Below, piece by piece: positions 10,206-20,233 of a DNA stretch of 64,000 bases. Made by a program: the position numbers and the translations under genes. The DNA lies in NCBI GenBank assembly GCA_963753165.1, contig CAVWBP010000009.1:1-64000 (forward strand), in the 5' to 3' direction. Position 1 is the stretch's first letter, and each line of letters opens with the position of its first letter. The notes beneath the pieces were generated by a model that ran no database searches, had not been told where the DNA came from, and was given only the letters and a program-made list of their open reading frames with translations. Source of the stretch: JAKLQR01 sp963753165 (GTDB lineage Bacteria; Nitrospirota; Thermodesulfovibrionia; Thermodesulfovibrionales; SM23-35).

Positions 10206-11074
10206 ACAGTCATCGCTAGGATAAAAGCTCTGATAAGTCTAAACTCATACCAGTCTGTGACAGGAAGCGACGCCCAAAAACGATGAGCAATCACTCATTC
10301 CCATCTATTTGAACTGTGAATAGTCAGTCTAATGAAAACGCTTGAGAAACGCGCGGGGCGGGAAGGACGAAGCGAAGCAGTCAGTGACCGCGACCAACGA
10401 AGTCCCCCGGCGGCCGGGGCTGGTCGGCTGGTCGGTTGGTGAGGGCATAAGAGTTGAAGATTCGACGTTATAAGACGTTAAACTACGATATTAAATAATT
10501 CGAATCTCTTATTGACGTGGACTTTCAACTTCTTCTTCTCTCCTACTCCCGCTCGCGCGCGGTTAGCGAAGAGCGAGTTCTACTACTGTAAATCCAAAAC
10601 ACGGGACGCTTCACGCTATTCTCAAGAATCACACGACGCCGGCATACCGGTACCTGTACATCATCTGATCTCCTGTTGCTCTGCTTCAATAGTGCCAAGG
10701 TAAGAGTGGATCAGCAAGACAAAGCCTTCTTGGCTGTTCATTGTAACGTGTGGGGGACTGCTATGGGAACTGCCTGGACTCAGGTGCCTCAACGGCTACC
10801 TCGCGATTGTTTTTTTTGGGGTTGGGCGACGCGGCAGTACCAGACTGTACGTGGCTCTACAGCCCGTTTTCATCTTCCAAACGAATTTGCTGGGGTTCGT
10901 CAAGGTATCGCCGGAGATATCATCATGGTTCTAGACTGTGGCCATTGTAACCCCAAGCACTCTTTCCAGAATTCTCTCAGTATCGAGATCGACGCCATCG
11001 TATCCTTTGCGGTGTGAATAATCTACGGCGAGCTCACACCCCTGTTCTTTCTTTGTTCTAGTCCTCATCATACG
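10206..11074. other. Intergenic, no gene seen
   Basis: Holds the 3' end of the PWWP gene and the upstream region of the next small gene. There is a GC-rich stretch with short GGTCGG/GGTTGG reiterations (about 10,420-10,440) and an AT-rich patch at 10,460-10,510. A TTTGTTCTAG just before 11,062 looks like a 3' splice site, so a non-coding upstream exon of the next gene may lie here. No coding signal is convincing. Confidence 0.4.
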
Positions 11075-11290
11075 ATGGATCCTCTCCCTCCCAACGATCC
11101 CAACAATAACCGAAACAATGGAATCGGTCGCGAGAAGGAAAGCCCTCATGATGGTTCTCATCGACAGAGGCAGAACGGGAACGGAGAAATGGACATTATC
11201 GGTGATTTGCAAGACCAACCGATTGTGGTTGCCATGTTTCTAATGGGGGTCGCTGGCTGGTTCCTCCGAAATCAATACTGCACCTGTTAA
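11075..11290 (+). CDS. Small membrane protein, unknown
   Basis: A 71-residue frame starting at ATG 11075. The first 45 residues are polar, rich in Asn, Pro, Asp and Arg (NDPNNNRNNG). They are followed by one hydrophobic segment, QPIVVAMFLMGVAGWFLR, which looks like a C-terminal membrane anchor, and a short Cys-containing end. The frame follows a good splice-acceptor-like sequence, so it could be the coding exon of a small spliced gene. I do not recognise the family. With no homology visible it may also be chance. Confidence 0.35.
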   Translation: MDPLPPNDPNNNRNNGIGREKESPHDGSHRQRQNGNGEMDIIGDLQDQPIVVAMFLMGVAGWFLRNQYCTC

Positions 11291-12096
11291 GCACGGCTGT
11301 TCATGATTGAGCCACTTTGCCCATATCACCTGTGCTCACTTCCTCCCCTCGCAGCTTCTGGTGCACCTACGTAAGCGTCCTGTCTGGGTCTGCCACTTTT
11401 GGTTCAGTGCGGCTTATTCTTAGAAGTATTACATTCCCAGTACTAAAATTGAACTTTATTGCACATCTTTACATTGTGTTACATCCATCTTCTGTAGCAG
11501 GGAATCTTGTATCTGAGTCCGAATCACTGTGTGTAGGATTGACACCACACTGGAATGGCCACTCCACTCGAGATGAGGGGATGTATCAACCACCCGGGGA
11601 TACTGTGATAAATCATTTCTGCAACCAAGGCCGGATGTATCAACCACCCGGGGATACTGTAATAAATCATTTCTGCAACCAAGGCCGGATAGCTCATGTT
11701 CAATGGTGGCATCATCCCTGCAGTAAAAGTCATGGACGAGAGATGCGTTCACCAAACAGAACCACAGTTGGAAACTATATCACATTTCCTTCCAGTGGCG
11801 CAATTTGTAGCAGAAAACGCCCAATACACAGATTGTCTCTGGAAGCGGATGTCGTTGCCATTGCCCGGAAAGATTATGTGCATGCACGATGTAGCCCATG
11901 TTCTCCAAGAGCGCCTTACAGAAGTCGCAGCAAAATACAGACTATCCATACTCGTAGAGTACTGGTAGCATGGCTTCTACTATCTTCGTATCATTAAAGC
12001 GTAACGATAAGCAGTCTGTAACAAACGGGTAACTTGAACGATTAAAAAGGACTCAACTCAACACTCAACACACGTAATCTAATCGCCTCGGCTGTC
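11291..12096. other. Intergenic, holds a tandem duplication
   Basis: Open frames exist on both strands (for example a 90-residue plus frame at 11,696-11,968), but none has a recognisable domain or a supported gene structure. The main feature is the 54-base tandem repeat at 11,579-11,686. The right end abuts the 3' end of the large disordered-protein gene. Confidence 0.4.
11579..11686. repeat. 54-bp tandem duplication, two copies
   Basis: Two head-to-tail copies of a 54-base unit (11,579-11,632 and 11,633-11,686) that differ at one position (GTGATAA versus GTAATAA). A third partial start, GGAT, follows. The unit is 18 codons long, so it would not break a reading frame. The near identity suggests a recent duplication. 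Confidence 0.95.
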
Positions 12097-14817
12097 TCAT
12101 GCGCCCTTCTCTGGCGTCACGAGAGAGTTTGCCGGCTCGCTCATATTCTCGTCCATATCCTTCACTTCGATGCTCATCTCTTCATAGATGCGATCGCTGT
12201 GAGGATCAACACCAAGTTCATGTCCCTCTCTAGCACTGTACGTATACACAGCATCAGCCCTCTTCGGACTAACCACACCACCAACGTCAGAAGTGACAAC
12301 GCCTTGTGCCCAACTATCGGATTGGATGTTCTCGGATGTGTTGCTCCCTTCTTCATCGGGAGACACAAAAATCTTGCTCCTGGTATCACCGGCACGGGCG
12401 GAGCTCCTCAACACATACGGTTTGGACAGGCCGGCACCCATTCGATGGTCGATGATATTCCGAGGTGGTGAAAGTTGGTGGTACGAAGGAGGCGTAGAGT
12501 CAGGGCCGTTGACTGCAGACATTGGAGGGGGCGTTGTCGGGGTGCGCAAACCCTTGATTGGACTCAACGGAGGTCGCGATCCAAATCGGCCGGATCGATC
12601 TCCTCTGCCAGACTCACTTTGTTGCATAGGGCGAATAAGGGTAGGCTTTTGCGATTCTTGTCCCGGCGGAGTATTCGCAGCCTCAAACACCATCGCAGAG
12701 TACCCTACAATCTCCGCTGGAGATGCCCTCTCTTCTGCATCGTCAACAGGTGGGAGGGTATTCTTTCTGGATTTCGTCTCCTGATCAAGGTAAGACACAA
12801 ACTCGGGCGGGTCTTCTCCTGTTGAACTTGAAGAGTTGGTATTGGCCATCTCACTCAACATGCTTCCTGGCGAGCCTTGCTTGGAGGGTGAGATGTCACT
12901 TGCCTTGCGAGGAGTATTCGCGGGTCCACTCGCACTCCCACTGCTCCCGGTGGAGCCAGAGTTGATGCTTGTGGAATGCGCAACAGGTATTCGGTGATCG
13001 TTGAAAAAGCGATCCACCGGAAGACTTGCGCCTTCCCGCAATGGAGCTGGACTTCCTGCAAGCGCCACATAGCCATGTGTGTTGGTGCTAGCGGTCGAGG
13101 AGGAATGCACGCTTGCACTGCTGTCCGGATCGCCCCCCTGCTTCACCACCTTGTCAAGTTTTCGCTGCTGCCGAATCCGCATCTTGCCTGCCTGATTAGT
13201 CTCCATCACTTCAATGTCCGTTTCTGACACTGAAGACAAGACCGACATGTGGCCGCTGCTCACTGTCGCCGAAGTGGACGTAGCGATTGTGGTGTGGCCT
13301 GAAGTATTGCCTGTCATTGTCGATCGGATAGTGCCTGGGGATTGGTTTCCCGACTCTTGCGAAACAGGAGTTAGGCTATTGCCTTCTTGGTTGGTGGCAT
13401 CGGGCGTGGTCTGGCCGGTTGAGACTTGAATGCGGACAGTCGGAGTGCTGATATCCCCTCCCACGCCGCTTCTGCCCGTTGACTTCATCGGTTGGGCGAC
13501 TTGCTCGTCCTCAAACTGCTGGTAGGCTGGCGAAGGGATGGGAGTAGGACTATCAGTTTGGAGAGACGTTTCTATTCTCTGATAGTGCTCGTACTCCTCA
13601 TCCACGTCTGAATCCAGCTGATGATACTGGTCCCCAGAGGCTCCACTCTTTCGGTTAGTATCCACGTCTTCGCCAGTCTCGTGAACAGTAGGAAACGATA
13701 CTGTGGCTGAAGCGCGGCCCACAGAGTTCATGTCCACATCGATGGTGCTCTTGTATGTGGTTGTTCCGGGAGAAGTAGTGGGATTGGCAGATGGCTTCGA
13801 GGATATAGGTTCTCCTTCGACCGAGTCCTCTGTTTTGCTGTTTTCGTCATCTCCAGGTGAAGAGGAAGATATGGACGGAGGTCGAGCTGGGTTTTCCCGG
13901 CCGCTTCGTCGTTTCCTTCGTCGCAAGTTGCGAACGTCGGACATGCGAAGGAACCGAGATGCGCGAGTAGCAGTGTTTTTGTTTGGCAGGTCCCCGGACT
14001 CCTCCTCCTCAGCATCCTTGGTTGCTTTCGTAGCGGCAGGTTTCACGTCCGTGACTTCAATCGACGCGTCTTCGGAAGAGTCCATCATGCTTTGTGGGAG
14101 CATGACGGGATCAAAGGCGGAATACCGGATCCCAGAGTCACTCAGTGACGTGAACGAATTGCGCTGAGCTGGAAGGGTGAAAGCACTTCGGTCGTCGGCG
14201 CCGCCCAGGTGGGGCATGGATCGTAGATGAGTCCCAAAGGCGCTGCCTTCACTACGCTGTCGGAATGCCGTCGAAGAAGGCGTCGAGCTGGACCTCCGCA
14301 TGTTGTCAAGACGAATCGGAGGTAGAGCTGGCCCTCCGTCATCGTTTGGGAACATGGTCGAGTATTGGAGCGGCGTCGAATGGGTATGTCGCAGCACGAT
14401 AGGCTCGAAAGGATCTCCTGTAGTGTCCCCAGGATCTTCGCCGCCTATACGTGTCAAGCCGTCCTTTGCACCGCACAGGCTAAGATTCTGCAGCATCTGC
14501 AAAGGCTGAAAGTTTTCGTTTGCCCTTGCGCGTTGTACGTTGCGGGCCCCTGCTTGAGCCAACGCTTCCCATCCCTTTACCAGGCGAGCGAATGCATCCT
14601 CGCTTCCTTCCTGCGTGCCACTGGCACCTCCTGCTGTAGCATCTGCCTTTGAACTCTCTGTAGAGTTCATCTCCTCTTCGGCAGCATCAGTGGACGGCAC
14701 CTCAACTTCCGCAGGAGATGCAGACTGTTCTTGCTTCTGTTCTGGATTGTGCGGCTCTGGAGCCACATCGATCCCCTCCCTCCCCTTTGCTGCACTTGCC
14801 TCGTTTGCGTTGCGCAT
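12097..14817 (-). CDS. Large disordered Ser/Thr-rich protein, unknown
   Basis: A single uninterrupted 906-residue frame from ATG 14,817 (MRNANEASAAKGREGID). The same frame is open further upstream but without an ATG. Composition is dominated by Ser, Thr, Pro, Gly, Asp and Glu. There are no membrane segments and no domain I recognise. One basic patch at about residues 300-310 (RNLRRRKRRSGR) could be a nuclear targeting signal. Ser- and Thr-rich stretches (for example SGSTGSSGSASG) suggest heavy phosphorylation. A conserved-looking segment near the start, DAFARLVKGWEALAQAGARNVQRA, is the best place to look for homology. A real gene is likely because such a long frame is unlikely by chance. Its role cannot be told from sequence. 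Confidence 0.65.
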   Translation of the reverse strand: MRNANEASAAKGREGIDVAPEPHNPEQKQEQSASPAEVEVPSTDAAEEEMNSTESSKADATAGGASGTQEGSEDAFARLVKGWEALAQAGARNVQRARANENFQPLQMLQNLSLCGAKDGLTRIGGEDPGDTTGDPFEPIVLRHTHSTPLQYSTMFPNDDGGPALPPIRLDNMRRSSSTPSSTAFRQRSEGSAFGTHLRSMPHLGGADDRSAFTLPAQRNSFTSLSDSGIRYSAFDPVMLPQSMMDSSEDASIEVTDVKPAATKATKDAEEEESGDLPNKNTATRASRFLRMSDVRNLRRRKRRSGRENPARPPSISSSSPGDDENSKTEDSVEGEPISSKPSANPTTSPGTTTYKSTIDVDMNSVGRASATVSFPTVHETGEDVDTNRKSGASGDQYHQLDSDVDEEYEHYQRIETSLQTDSPTPIPSPAYQQFEDEQVAQPMKSTGRSGVGGDISTPTVRIQVSTGQTTPDATNQEGNSLTPVSQESGNQSPGTIRSTMTGNTSGHTTIATSTSATVSSGHMSVLSSVSETDIEVMETNQAGKMRIRQQRKLDKVVKQGGDPDSSASVHSSSTASTNTHGYVALAGSPAPLREGASLPVDRFFNDHRIPVAHSTSINSGSTGSSGSASGPANTPRKASDISPSKQGSPGSMLSEMANTNSSSSTGEDPPEFVSYLDQETKSRKNTLPPVDDAEERASPAEIVGYSAMVFEAANTPPGQESQKPTLIRPMQQSESGRGDRSGRFGSRPPLSPIKGLRTPTTPPPMSAVNGPDSTPPSYHQLSPPRNIIDHRMGAGLSKPYVLRSSARAGDTRSKIFVSPDEEGSNTSENIQSDSWAQGVVTSDVGGVVSPKRADAVYTYSAREGHELGVDPHSDRIYEEMSIEVKDMDENMSEPANSLVTPEKGA

Positions 14818-15864
14818 TGCCTTTTCTTTATGAACCGATTCGCACTGTGATGGAATGAAGAGCGAGAGAATGGAAGCAAGAGTAAACGAGTGAGTTGTTG
14901 AGCGTTGCACGATTCGGGATAAGAGTATAGTATGGGACACGGGACCGTTCAAATGCCTCAACGCACCAATGTCTCTTCACCACAGGTTGATAAACGACAT
15001 TGGTTCTCTTATGGCTTCGTAGTTAAAGTGGGGTATAAACAAGATGAACCCGAGCTTGGACGAGCTATGGAGTCAGTCAGACGTGTTTTAGCCAAGCAGT
15101 ATCACAGGTCTTCAGTGCCGCACGTCCTCTCTTCAGGGAGAACAAAGCCAGGTGGTGGTTTCGAAGCGGAGGACTTCAGCAATGATGCACGTGGACAAGC
15201 GAGCTGACAACTCGTCACGTTTCGGGCAACGGAAGGTGGTTGGAGGTGCACATGGAAAGGCGACGCCACAAAGTTTTGGCGCCATCTTGAATGTGACCGA
15301 TTTTTTTCATCTATGTAGATTTATATACAACTATTAGGAAATCAATAATCGCCAAAACTTAATTAATTTTTTAATTGATTCACTGCACAATACGTCCATG
15401 AATACATGCGATCTTGGGTCGTTTTGCCATTCAAAAATGGCAAACGATTCTTTTTCTATAGATCTGTATGTCAAAATGAGATCATTTATATTCGAATACG
15501 TATACTTGTAATTAGTTCGAAAAGAATTCTCCCCTGAGAATTCCACGATCCAAAAACGCATTGAAACTCAGGATTCCCCATTCCTTTTTGGATTCGGGAT
15601 CTTTCGCGCCCGATGCGGTTCAACGAAAAACAGAAAGGTGTGGCTCGCACTGTTCTGTCCAAGAAGTCGAAGTGCAACCAATTTGGTGAGTCCATGACAC
15701 TATAGTGGACGACAAGCATGTATTCGAGATGGAGGGAAAGTGCGATAGAATTAGAAAATGATGCTCTCTGGGAGCAGTGCATGCCAGAGACAAGAACCGC
15801 GGAAATGGCCCCCTTTTCCTGCATGTTCTAACTTGAAGCCATATCCCTTTGATTTATAGTCAAT
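14818..15864. other. Intergenic, divergent promoters of disordered-protein gene and FCP gene
   Basis: About 1 kb between the start codons of two divergent genes. AT content rises between 15,300 and 15,500. Nothing in it reads as a gene: the open frames lack composition or motif support. The last 150 bases should hold the light-responsive promoter of the antenna gene, but I see no motif I can name with confidence. Confidence 0.4.
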
Positions 15865-16626
15865 ATGAAGCTCGCAGCCATCCTCATTTCTTCTCTCGCG
15901 GCGGGTGTTACCGCTTTTGCTCCCGCCCGACTTGGCACTAGCAAGACGTCCCTGTCAGAAACAAAGGCTGACTTAGAAGCTCTTGCTGACAAGCTCAACC
16001 CCCAACTCGGTTTTTACGATCCTTTGAACCTCGCCGATGCTGACTTTTGGGGATCCGGTAACGAAGCTACAATTGGTTTCCTTCGCCAATCGGAGATAAA
16101 GCATGGCCGCGTCGCAATGTTTGCTTTTGTTGGATACATTGTTCAGTCGAATGTTGTTTTCCCGTGGCCGGAGACGCTCGCCGGAGCGCCTCACCCGTCC
16201 GTCGACCTTGTCCCTGAAGCTCAATGGGACGCCGTTCCCTTGGGCGCCAAGTGGCAGATATTTGCTGCCATCGCGGCTCTTGAGCTATGGGATGAGTGCG
16301 GGGGCGGTGGGGCCGTCCCTCACTACATGAAGGGACGCAAGCCCGGACAGTACCCGTCCTTCAAGCTTTTCCGTGATTCCATCCATCCGGTGCTCGACCT
16401 CTACGACCCCTTTGGTTTGAACAAGAATATGACCGAAGAGGTCAAGGAGAAGCGTTTGCAGGAGGAAATCAACAATGGACGTCTTGCTATGATTGGTATC
16501 TTTGGCTTCCTGTGTGCCGACAAAATTCCTGGATCCGTCCCTGGCATTGCCCCCATTGCTATTCCATACTCTGGTAATTGCATGATTCCATTCGAAGGAC
16601 AATTTTCGTTCTTTGACAGCCTGTAA
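15865..16626 (+). CDS. Fucoxanthin-chlorophyll a/c-binding protein (plastid antenna)
   Basis: Light-harvesting protein of the diatom thylakoid. The 253-residue precursor has an ER-type signal peptide (MKLAAILISSLAAGVTA) followed directly by FAPARLG. A Phe after the cleavage site is the signature that sends proteins across the four membranes of a red-alga-derived plastid. The mature part has the three-helix LHC fold: helix 1 with SEIKHGRVAMFAF, a central helix around WQIFAAIAALELWDE, and helix 3 with EEINNGRLAMIGIFGF. The E-x-x-(H/N)-x-R motifs of helices 1 and 3 bind chlorophyll and lock the helices together. No intron is needed. It is closest in style to the Lhcf/Lhcr-type proteins; the exact subfamily needs a tree. 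This gene is the clearest evidence that the middle segment is from a diatom or near relative. Confidence 0.93.
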   Translation: MKLAAILISSLAAGVTAFAPARLGTSKTSLSETKADLEALADKLNPQLGFYDPLNLADADFWGSGNEATIGFLRQSEIKHGRVAMFAFVGYIVQSNVVFPWPETLAGAPHPSVDLVPEAQWDAVPLGAKWQIFAAIAALELWDECGGGGAVPHYMKGRKPGQYPSFKLFRDSIHPVLDLYDPFGLNKNMTEEVKEKRLQEEINNGRLAMIGIFGFLCADKIPGSVPGIAPIAIPYSGNCMIPFEGQFSFFDSL

Positions 16627-17170
16627 ATTTCTCTTTCAACCGATTCGGCGTGCGTACCTACTAGGGATGGTTGTGCGCAGTACGTTTCGGCAGCAATTGA
16701 AAAAAATAGATTGATTCTTGTTGAAGTAATAGTTCGCACGAAAAGTTACTTCTTTGCTAATGCTGAAGGTGAATCTTGTGCCTTTGTATCCCTATTGTCC
16801 TCGGGTACGAAATAATCAGAATCATGAGAAATCCACTTTGAACAACTTGGATACTTCGGCACTATATTATCCTTTGCTTCGGCTCTTCGTTGGAGCTTTC
16901 CCCTTTCCCGAGTCCCGAGCTTTGATTATCCCCGAAAACGGGACGTCAGTCCGTCTCCAGGCGGTATCCTTTCGTACGTTCGTTTCCCGCGCCTCAAGGG
17001 ACCTCCCTCGATCCCGCCACCACGTATTTGCCCCTCATTTTTTCTTCTTCGTAGCCCCTCGTACGTGTCCTACGGGGGGCAATGATTTCGATTGCCAGAC
17101 GCACGTTCCAACGTCTCCACACAGTACATTACACAACGGTACATACACTGACTCAATATAGAAGTTGACC
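16627..17170. other. Intergenic between FCP and DEAD-box genes
   Basis: Holds the 3' untranslated region of the antenna gene and the promoter and 5' leader of the helicase gene. No coding or RNA feature stands out. The stretch before 17,171 has repeated ACACA/ACATACAC-type sequence. Confidence 0.4.
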
Positions 17171-20095
17171 ATGGCGTACTACGGATCAGACTCAAGAAGC
17201 GGTGACTTCTCCTCTCGACGGTACGTGTCATTAGGGCCGTCGTAGTTGGAAGCGAAGATGCAGCTTTGTGGCAAGAGCTCACTTGTTGTTCCCTCTATTT
17301 TCTCTCTCGTACGGAATCGCAGTGACGGTGGCGGTGGAAGTTCCTATGGTGGTGGAGGCTACGGCGGAGGTGGTGGAGGCTACGGAGGAGGAGGCGGCGG
17401 CTATGGAGGAGGAGGCGCTGGAGGTTACGGAGGTGGCGGCTATGGAGGTGGAGGCGGTGGCTACGGAGGCGGCGGTGGTTTCAGTGGCGGCGGAGGTGGC
17501 CTGGGCGCGGGACTGACCAACATTGACTTTGGAAGGACCGAGCTTGTGCAGTTCGAGAAAGACTTTTACATCGAGCACCCCGATGTCACCAAGCGCTCTG
17601 ATCAAGAGGCTGATGCTTGGCGCGCCTCGAAGCAGATCGTCGTTGTGGGAACCGGCGTGCCCAAGCCATGCATGACCTTCGAAGAAGCTTCCATGCCCGA
17701 GTATATCTTGAGCGAGGTCATCAAGTGTGGCTTCGACAAGCCCACCCCGATTCAGAGTCAGGGGTGGCCCATGGCACTCAAGGGACGCAACATGGTTGGT
17801 ATCTCTGCCACAGGAAGTGGCAAGACCCTGGCTTTTCTTCTTCCCGGAATGATTCATATCAACGCACAGGTAAGTGCCGGAGTGGGTTCTTGATCTAAGA
17901 TGCGGCACGGGTATCATTGTATGTTGCGACGCTATGCGGATCTAGATGACTAGTTTGGTTCCTGGGCCTCCATCCCAAAGATTTACCATGCATCAACAGT
18001 CACTTCCCCATGATCAATCTATTATGGTTCTTACCCAGGACGTGCAGAGAGTCAATCATGTATGCGTGGTCATCACTTTGCGCTGTTCGAAACGGGTAAC
18101 AGGCTTATCGTGGCGCATTGCGTGTCGACGAGAGTCGCGTTAGAATATCAGCCTGTGAAACGACCTTTAGTCTGCATTCTTGTCTCTCCAGTGCGAACCA
18201 AAGATGGTCAAATGGCAAGGAAGCAACGATAGCGCTTGCTGTTCGATCGTCTTGGTTAAGTTCTGACTTGGGGAAGCCTTCATCCTTTGGTGTCTTCATC
18301 TGTAAGCAGTAGCTTTCAAACGAGCGCTCCTTCGCAATGTCTGTTGTGCCCTTGTTTGCGTCCAACCGGAGATCTATGACCCCCGATCGCTGGTTGGACG
18401 GGACGGTCCTTTGCTGCACCATGGGCATTCGTCGAACATCCGTTGCTTACATGTAAGTAACGGATGCAGGAGCCACTAAGTTCGTTTGAAGGTCACTTCT
18501 GTCAGTCGTTGCCATACACTACGAGGGCTAGGATACCTACAATTACTCGATCATCCTACCGCCAGACTGCGAGAGCATGCAAAAGCATCTCTGCTTGACT
18601 ACTCGAAGGCTGGTCAGGCTCCAGATTCATAGAACTCACATATTTCTTTATTGCTTCCCTCACATAGCCATACCTGAAACCTGGCGAGGGACCCATTGTC
18701 CTCGTTCTTGCTCCAACCCGTGAGCTTGCTGTACAGATCAAGGAGGAGTGCGACAAGTTCGGAGCATCTTCCGAAATTAAGAACACCGTCGTGTATGGTG
18801 GAGTTCCTAAATCGCGCCAAGTCCGCGACTTACGTTCGGGTATCGAAATTGTGATCGCCACTCCTGGCCGGCTCATCGATCACTTGGAGCAAGGAAACAC
18901 GAACCTCAAACGTGTGACCTATCTGGTGATGGTAAGTGAATAAGTGCTCTTCACAGTTTGCCCCGACTAGGATGACATCTCATGGCCTTGTGTTTCGTCA
19001 TCAGGATGAAGCGGATCGCATGCTCGACATGGGATTCGAACCGCAACTCCGGAAGGTACGTAGCTCGTAAGGTCCTGTTTCATTCTTTGAGGTGTTTGAC
19101 CAGCTTGAAACTCACGTCTGTTCTGTTCTCCACATGGTTTAGATCGTATCTCAGATCCGTCCGGATCGGCAGGTGCTGATGTGGAGCGCTACTTGGCCGA
19201 AAGAGGTCCAGAATCTCGCCAGAGATTACCTCGGCGATTACTACCAAGTCACCGTCGGATCCCTTGATCTCGCAGGGAACAAGGACGTGACGCAGATAAT
19301 CGAAGTCTGTACCGACCATGACAAGTACCGCAACTTGACACGTCATCTAAAGGAGAATTTGACTCCCAAAGACCGCGTCCTTGGTAAGTGAAGCTATATT
19401 GCTAGGTCGATTATGTGTACGTCTTCGTAGCTCCTCTTACTTACGTGTGTCTTCTGCAGTGTTTGTTGAAACAAAGAAGGGCTGCGACATGCTCACTAGG
19501 TCCCTTCGCGCCGATGGATTCCAGGCCCGCGCGATGCACGGTGACAAATCGCAGGAAGAAAGGGATTGGGCGTTGCGTGAGTTTAAGGTAAGCACGAGTA
19601 TTGTCTTGGACACGGATGCAAGTATATGAACTAAACTTTTCTTTCTGTTGTGTATGGATCGAATAGAGTTGCCAGTCGACTCTTCTCGTTGCGACCGATG
19701 TCGCTGCTCGTGGTCTCGACGTTGATGATATCCGTATGGTGGTCAATTTCGACTTTCCCAATGATTTGGACTCCTACATCCACAGGATTGGGCGTACTGG
19801 TCGTGCAGGAAAGAAAGGAATCGCGATTTCTTTCTTTGTATCCGAGAAGAACAGTCGCGTGGCACGTGAACTTATTGACATTTTGAGTAGGACCAATCAG
19901 CAGATTCCGCCTGAGCTGCAGGCTATGGCCAGCTTCTCTGGCGGACGTGGAGGAGGCGCGTGGCCGTCGGTACTAAGCACTTCACTGCGTCGTATATATG
20001 CATCATATCATCGCAAACGAAGCTCCCGATCGTTCCCAACGAATATATTATATATTTTTGCATAGCCCGGGCGGGGCCCAATGGCAGCGATATAA
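17171..20095 (+). CDS. DEAD-box ATP-dependent RNA helicase, DDX5/Dbp2 type
   Basis: Nuclear RNA helicase used in splicing, ribosome biogenesis and mRNA quality control. I reconstruct exons 17171-17220, 17323-17869, 18668-18931, 19005-19055, 19143-19383, 19460-19587, 19667-19969 and a short last exon 20066-20095, all with GT/AG borders and matching phases (537 residues). If the last intron is not removed, the frame ends at 20065 (559 residues). An N-terminal Gly/Tyr-rich tail of GGGGYGG repeats is followed by the Q motif (GFDKPTPIQSQGWP), motif I ATGSGKT, Ia APTRELA, Ib TPGRLID, II DEAD, III SAT, IV VFVETKKG, V ATDVAARGLDV and VI HRIGRTGRAG. The second intron is 798 bases, far longer than the others (about 70-100). 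Confidence 0.93.
18437..18466. repeat. Near-perfect 14-bp hairpin inside the long intron
   Basis: Arms CATCCGTTGCTTAC and GTAAGTAACGGATG flank two bases and pair with a single mismatch. It lies in the 798-base second intron of the helicase gene. It could be a structured element, a small mobile-element remnant or chance. Confidence 0.6.
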
Positions 20096-20233
20096 TTCAA
20101 GCTCGTACATCAAATTTTTGATATAATTGCTTAGCGTCGTTTCTATCATACGAACTCATATCATTTTTCCATTACGATTGGTAGTAGTGTGTAGCATTTC
20201 GCTGCTCGAGGTGCGTTACTCGGCGGCAATCCG

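Noticed and set aside
11317..11997. 226-codon plus-strand open frame covering the 54-base duplication
   Set aside because: It begins without an ATG, has no recognisable domain, and the duplicated unit is also open on the other strand. No splice or codon evidence favours it.
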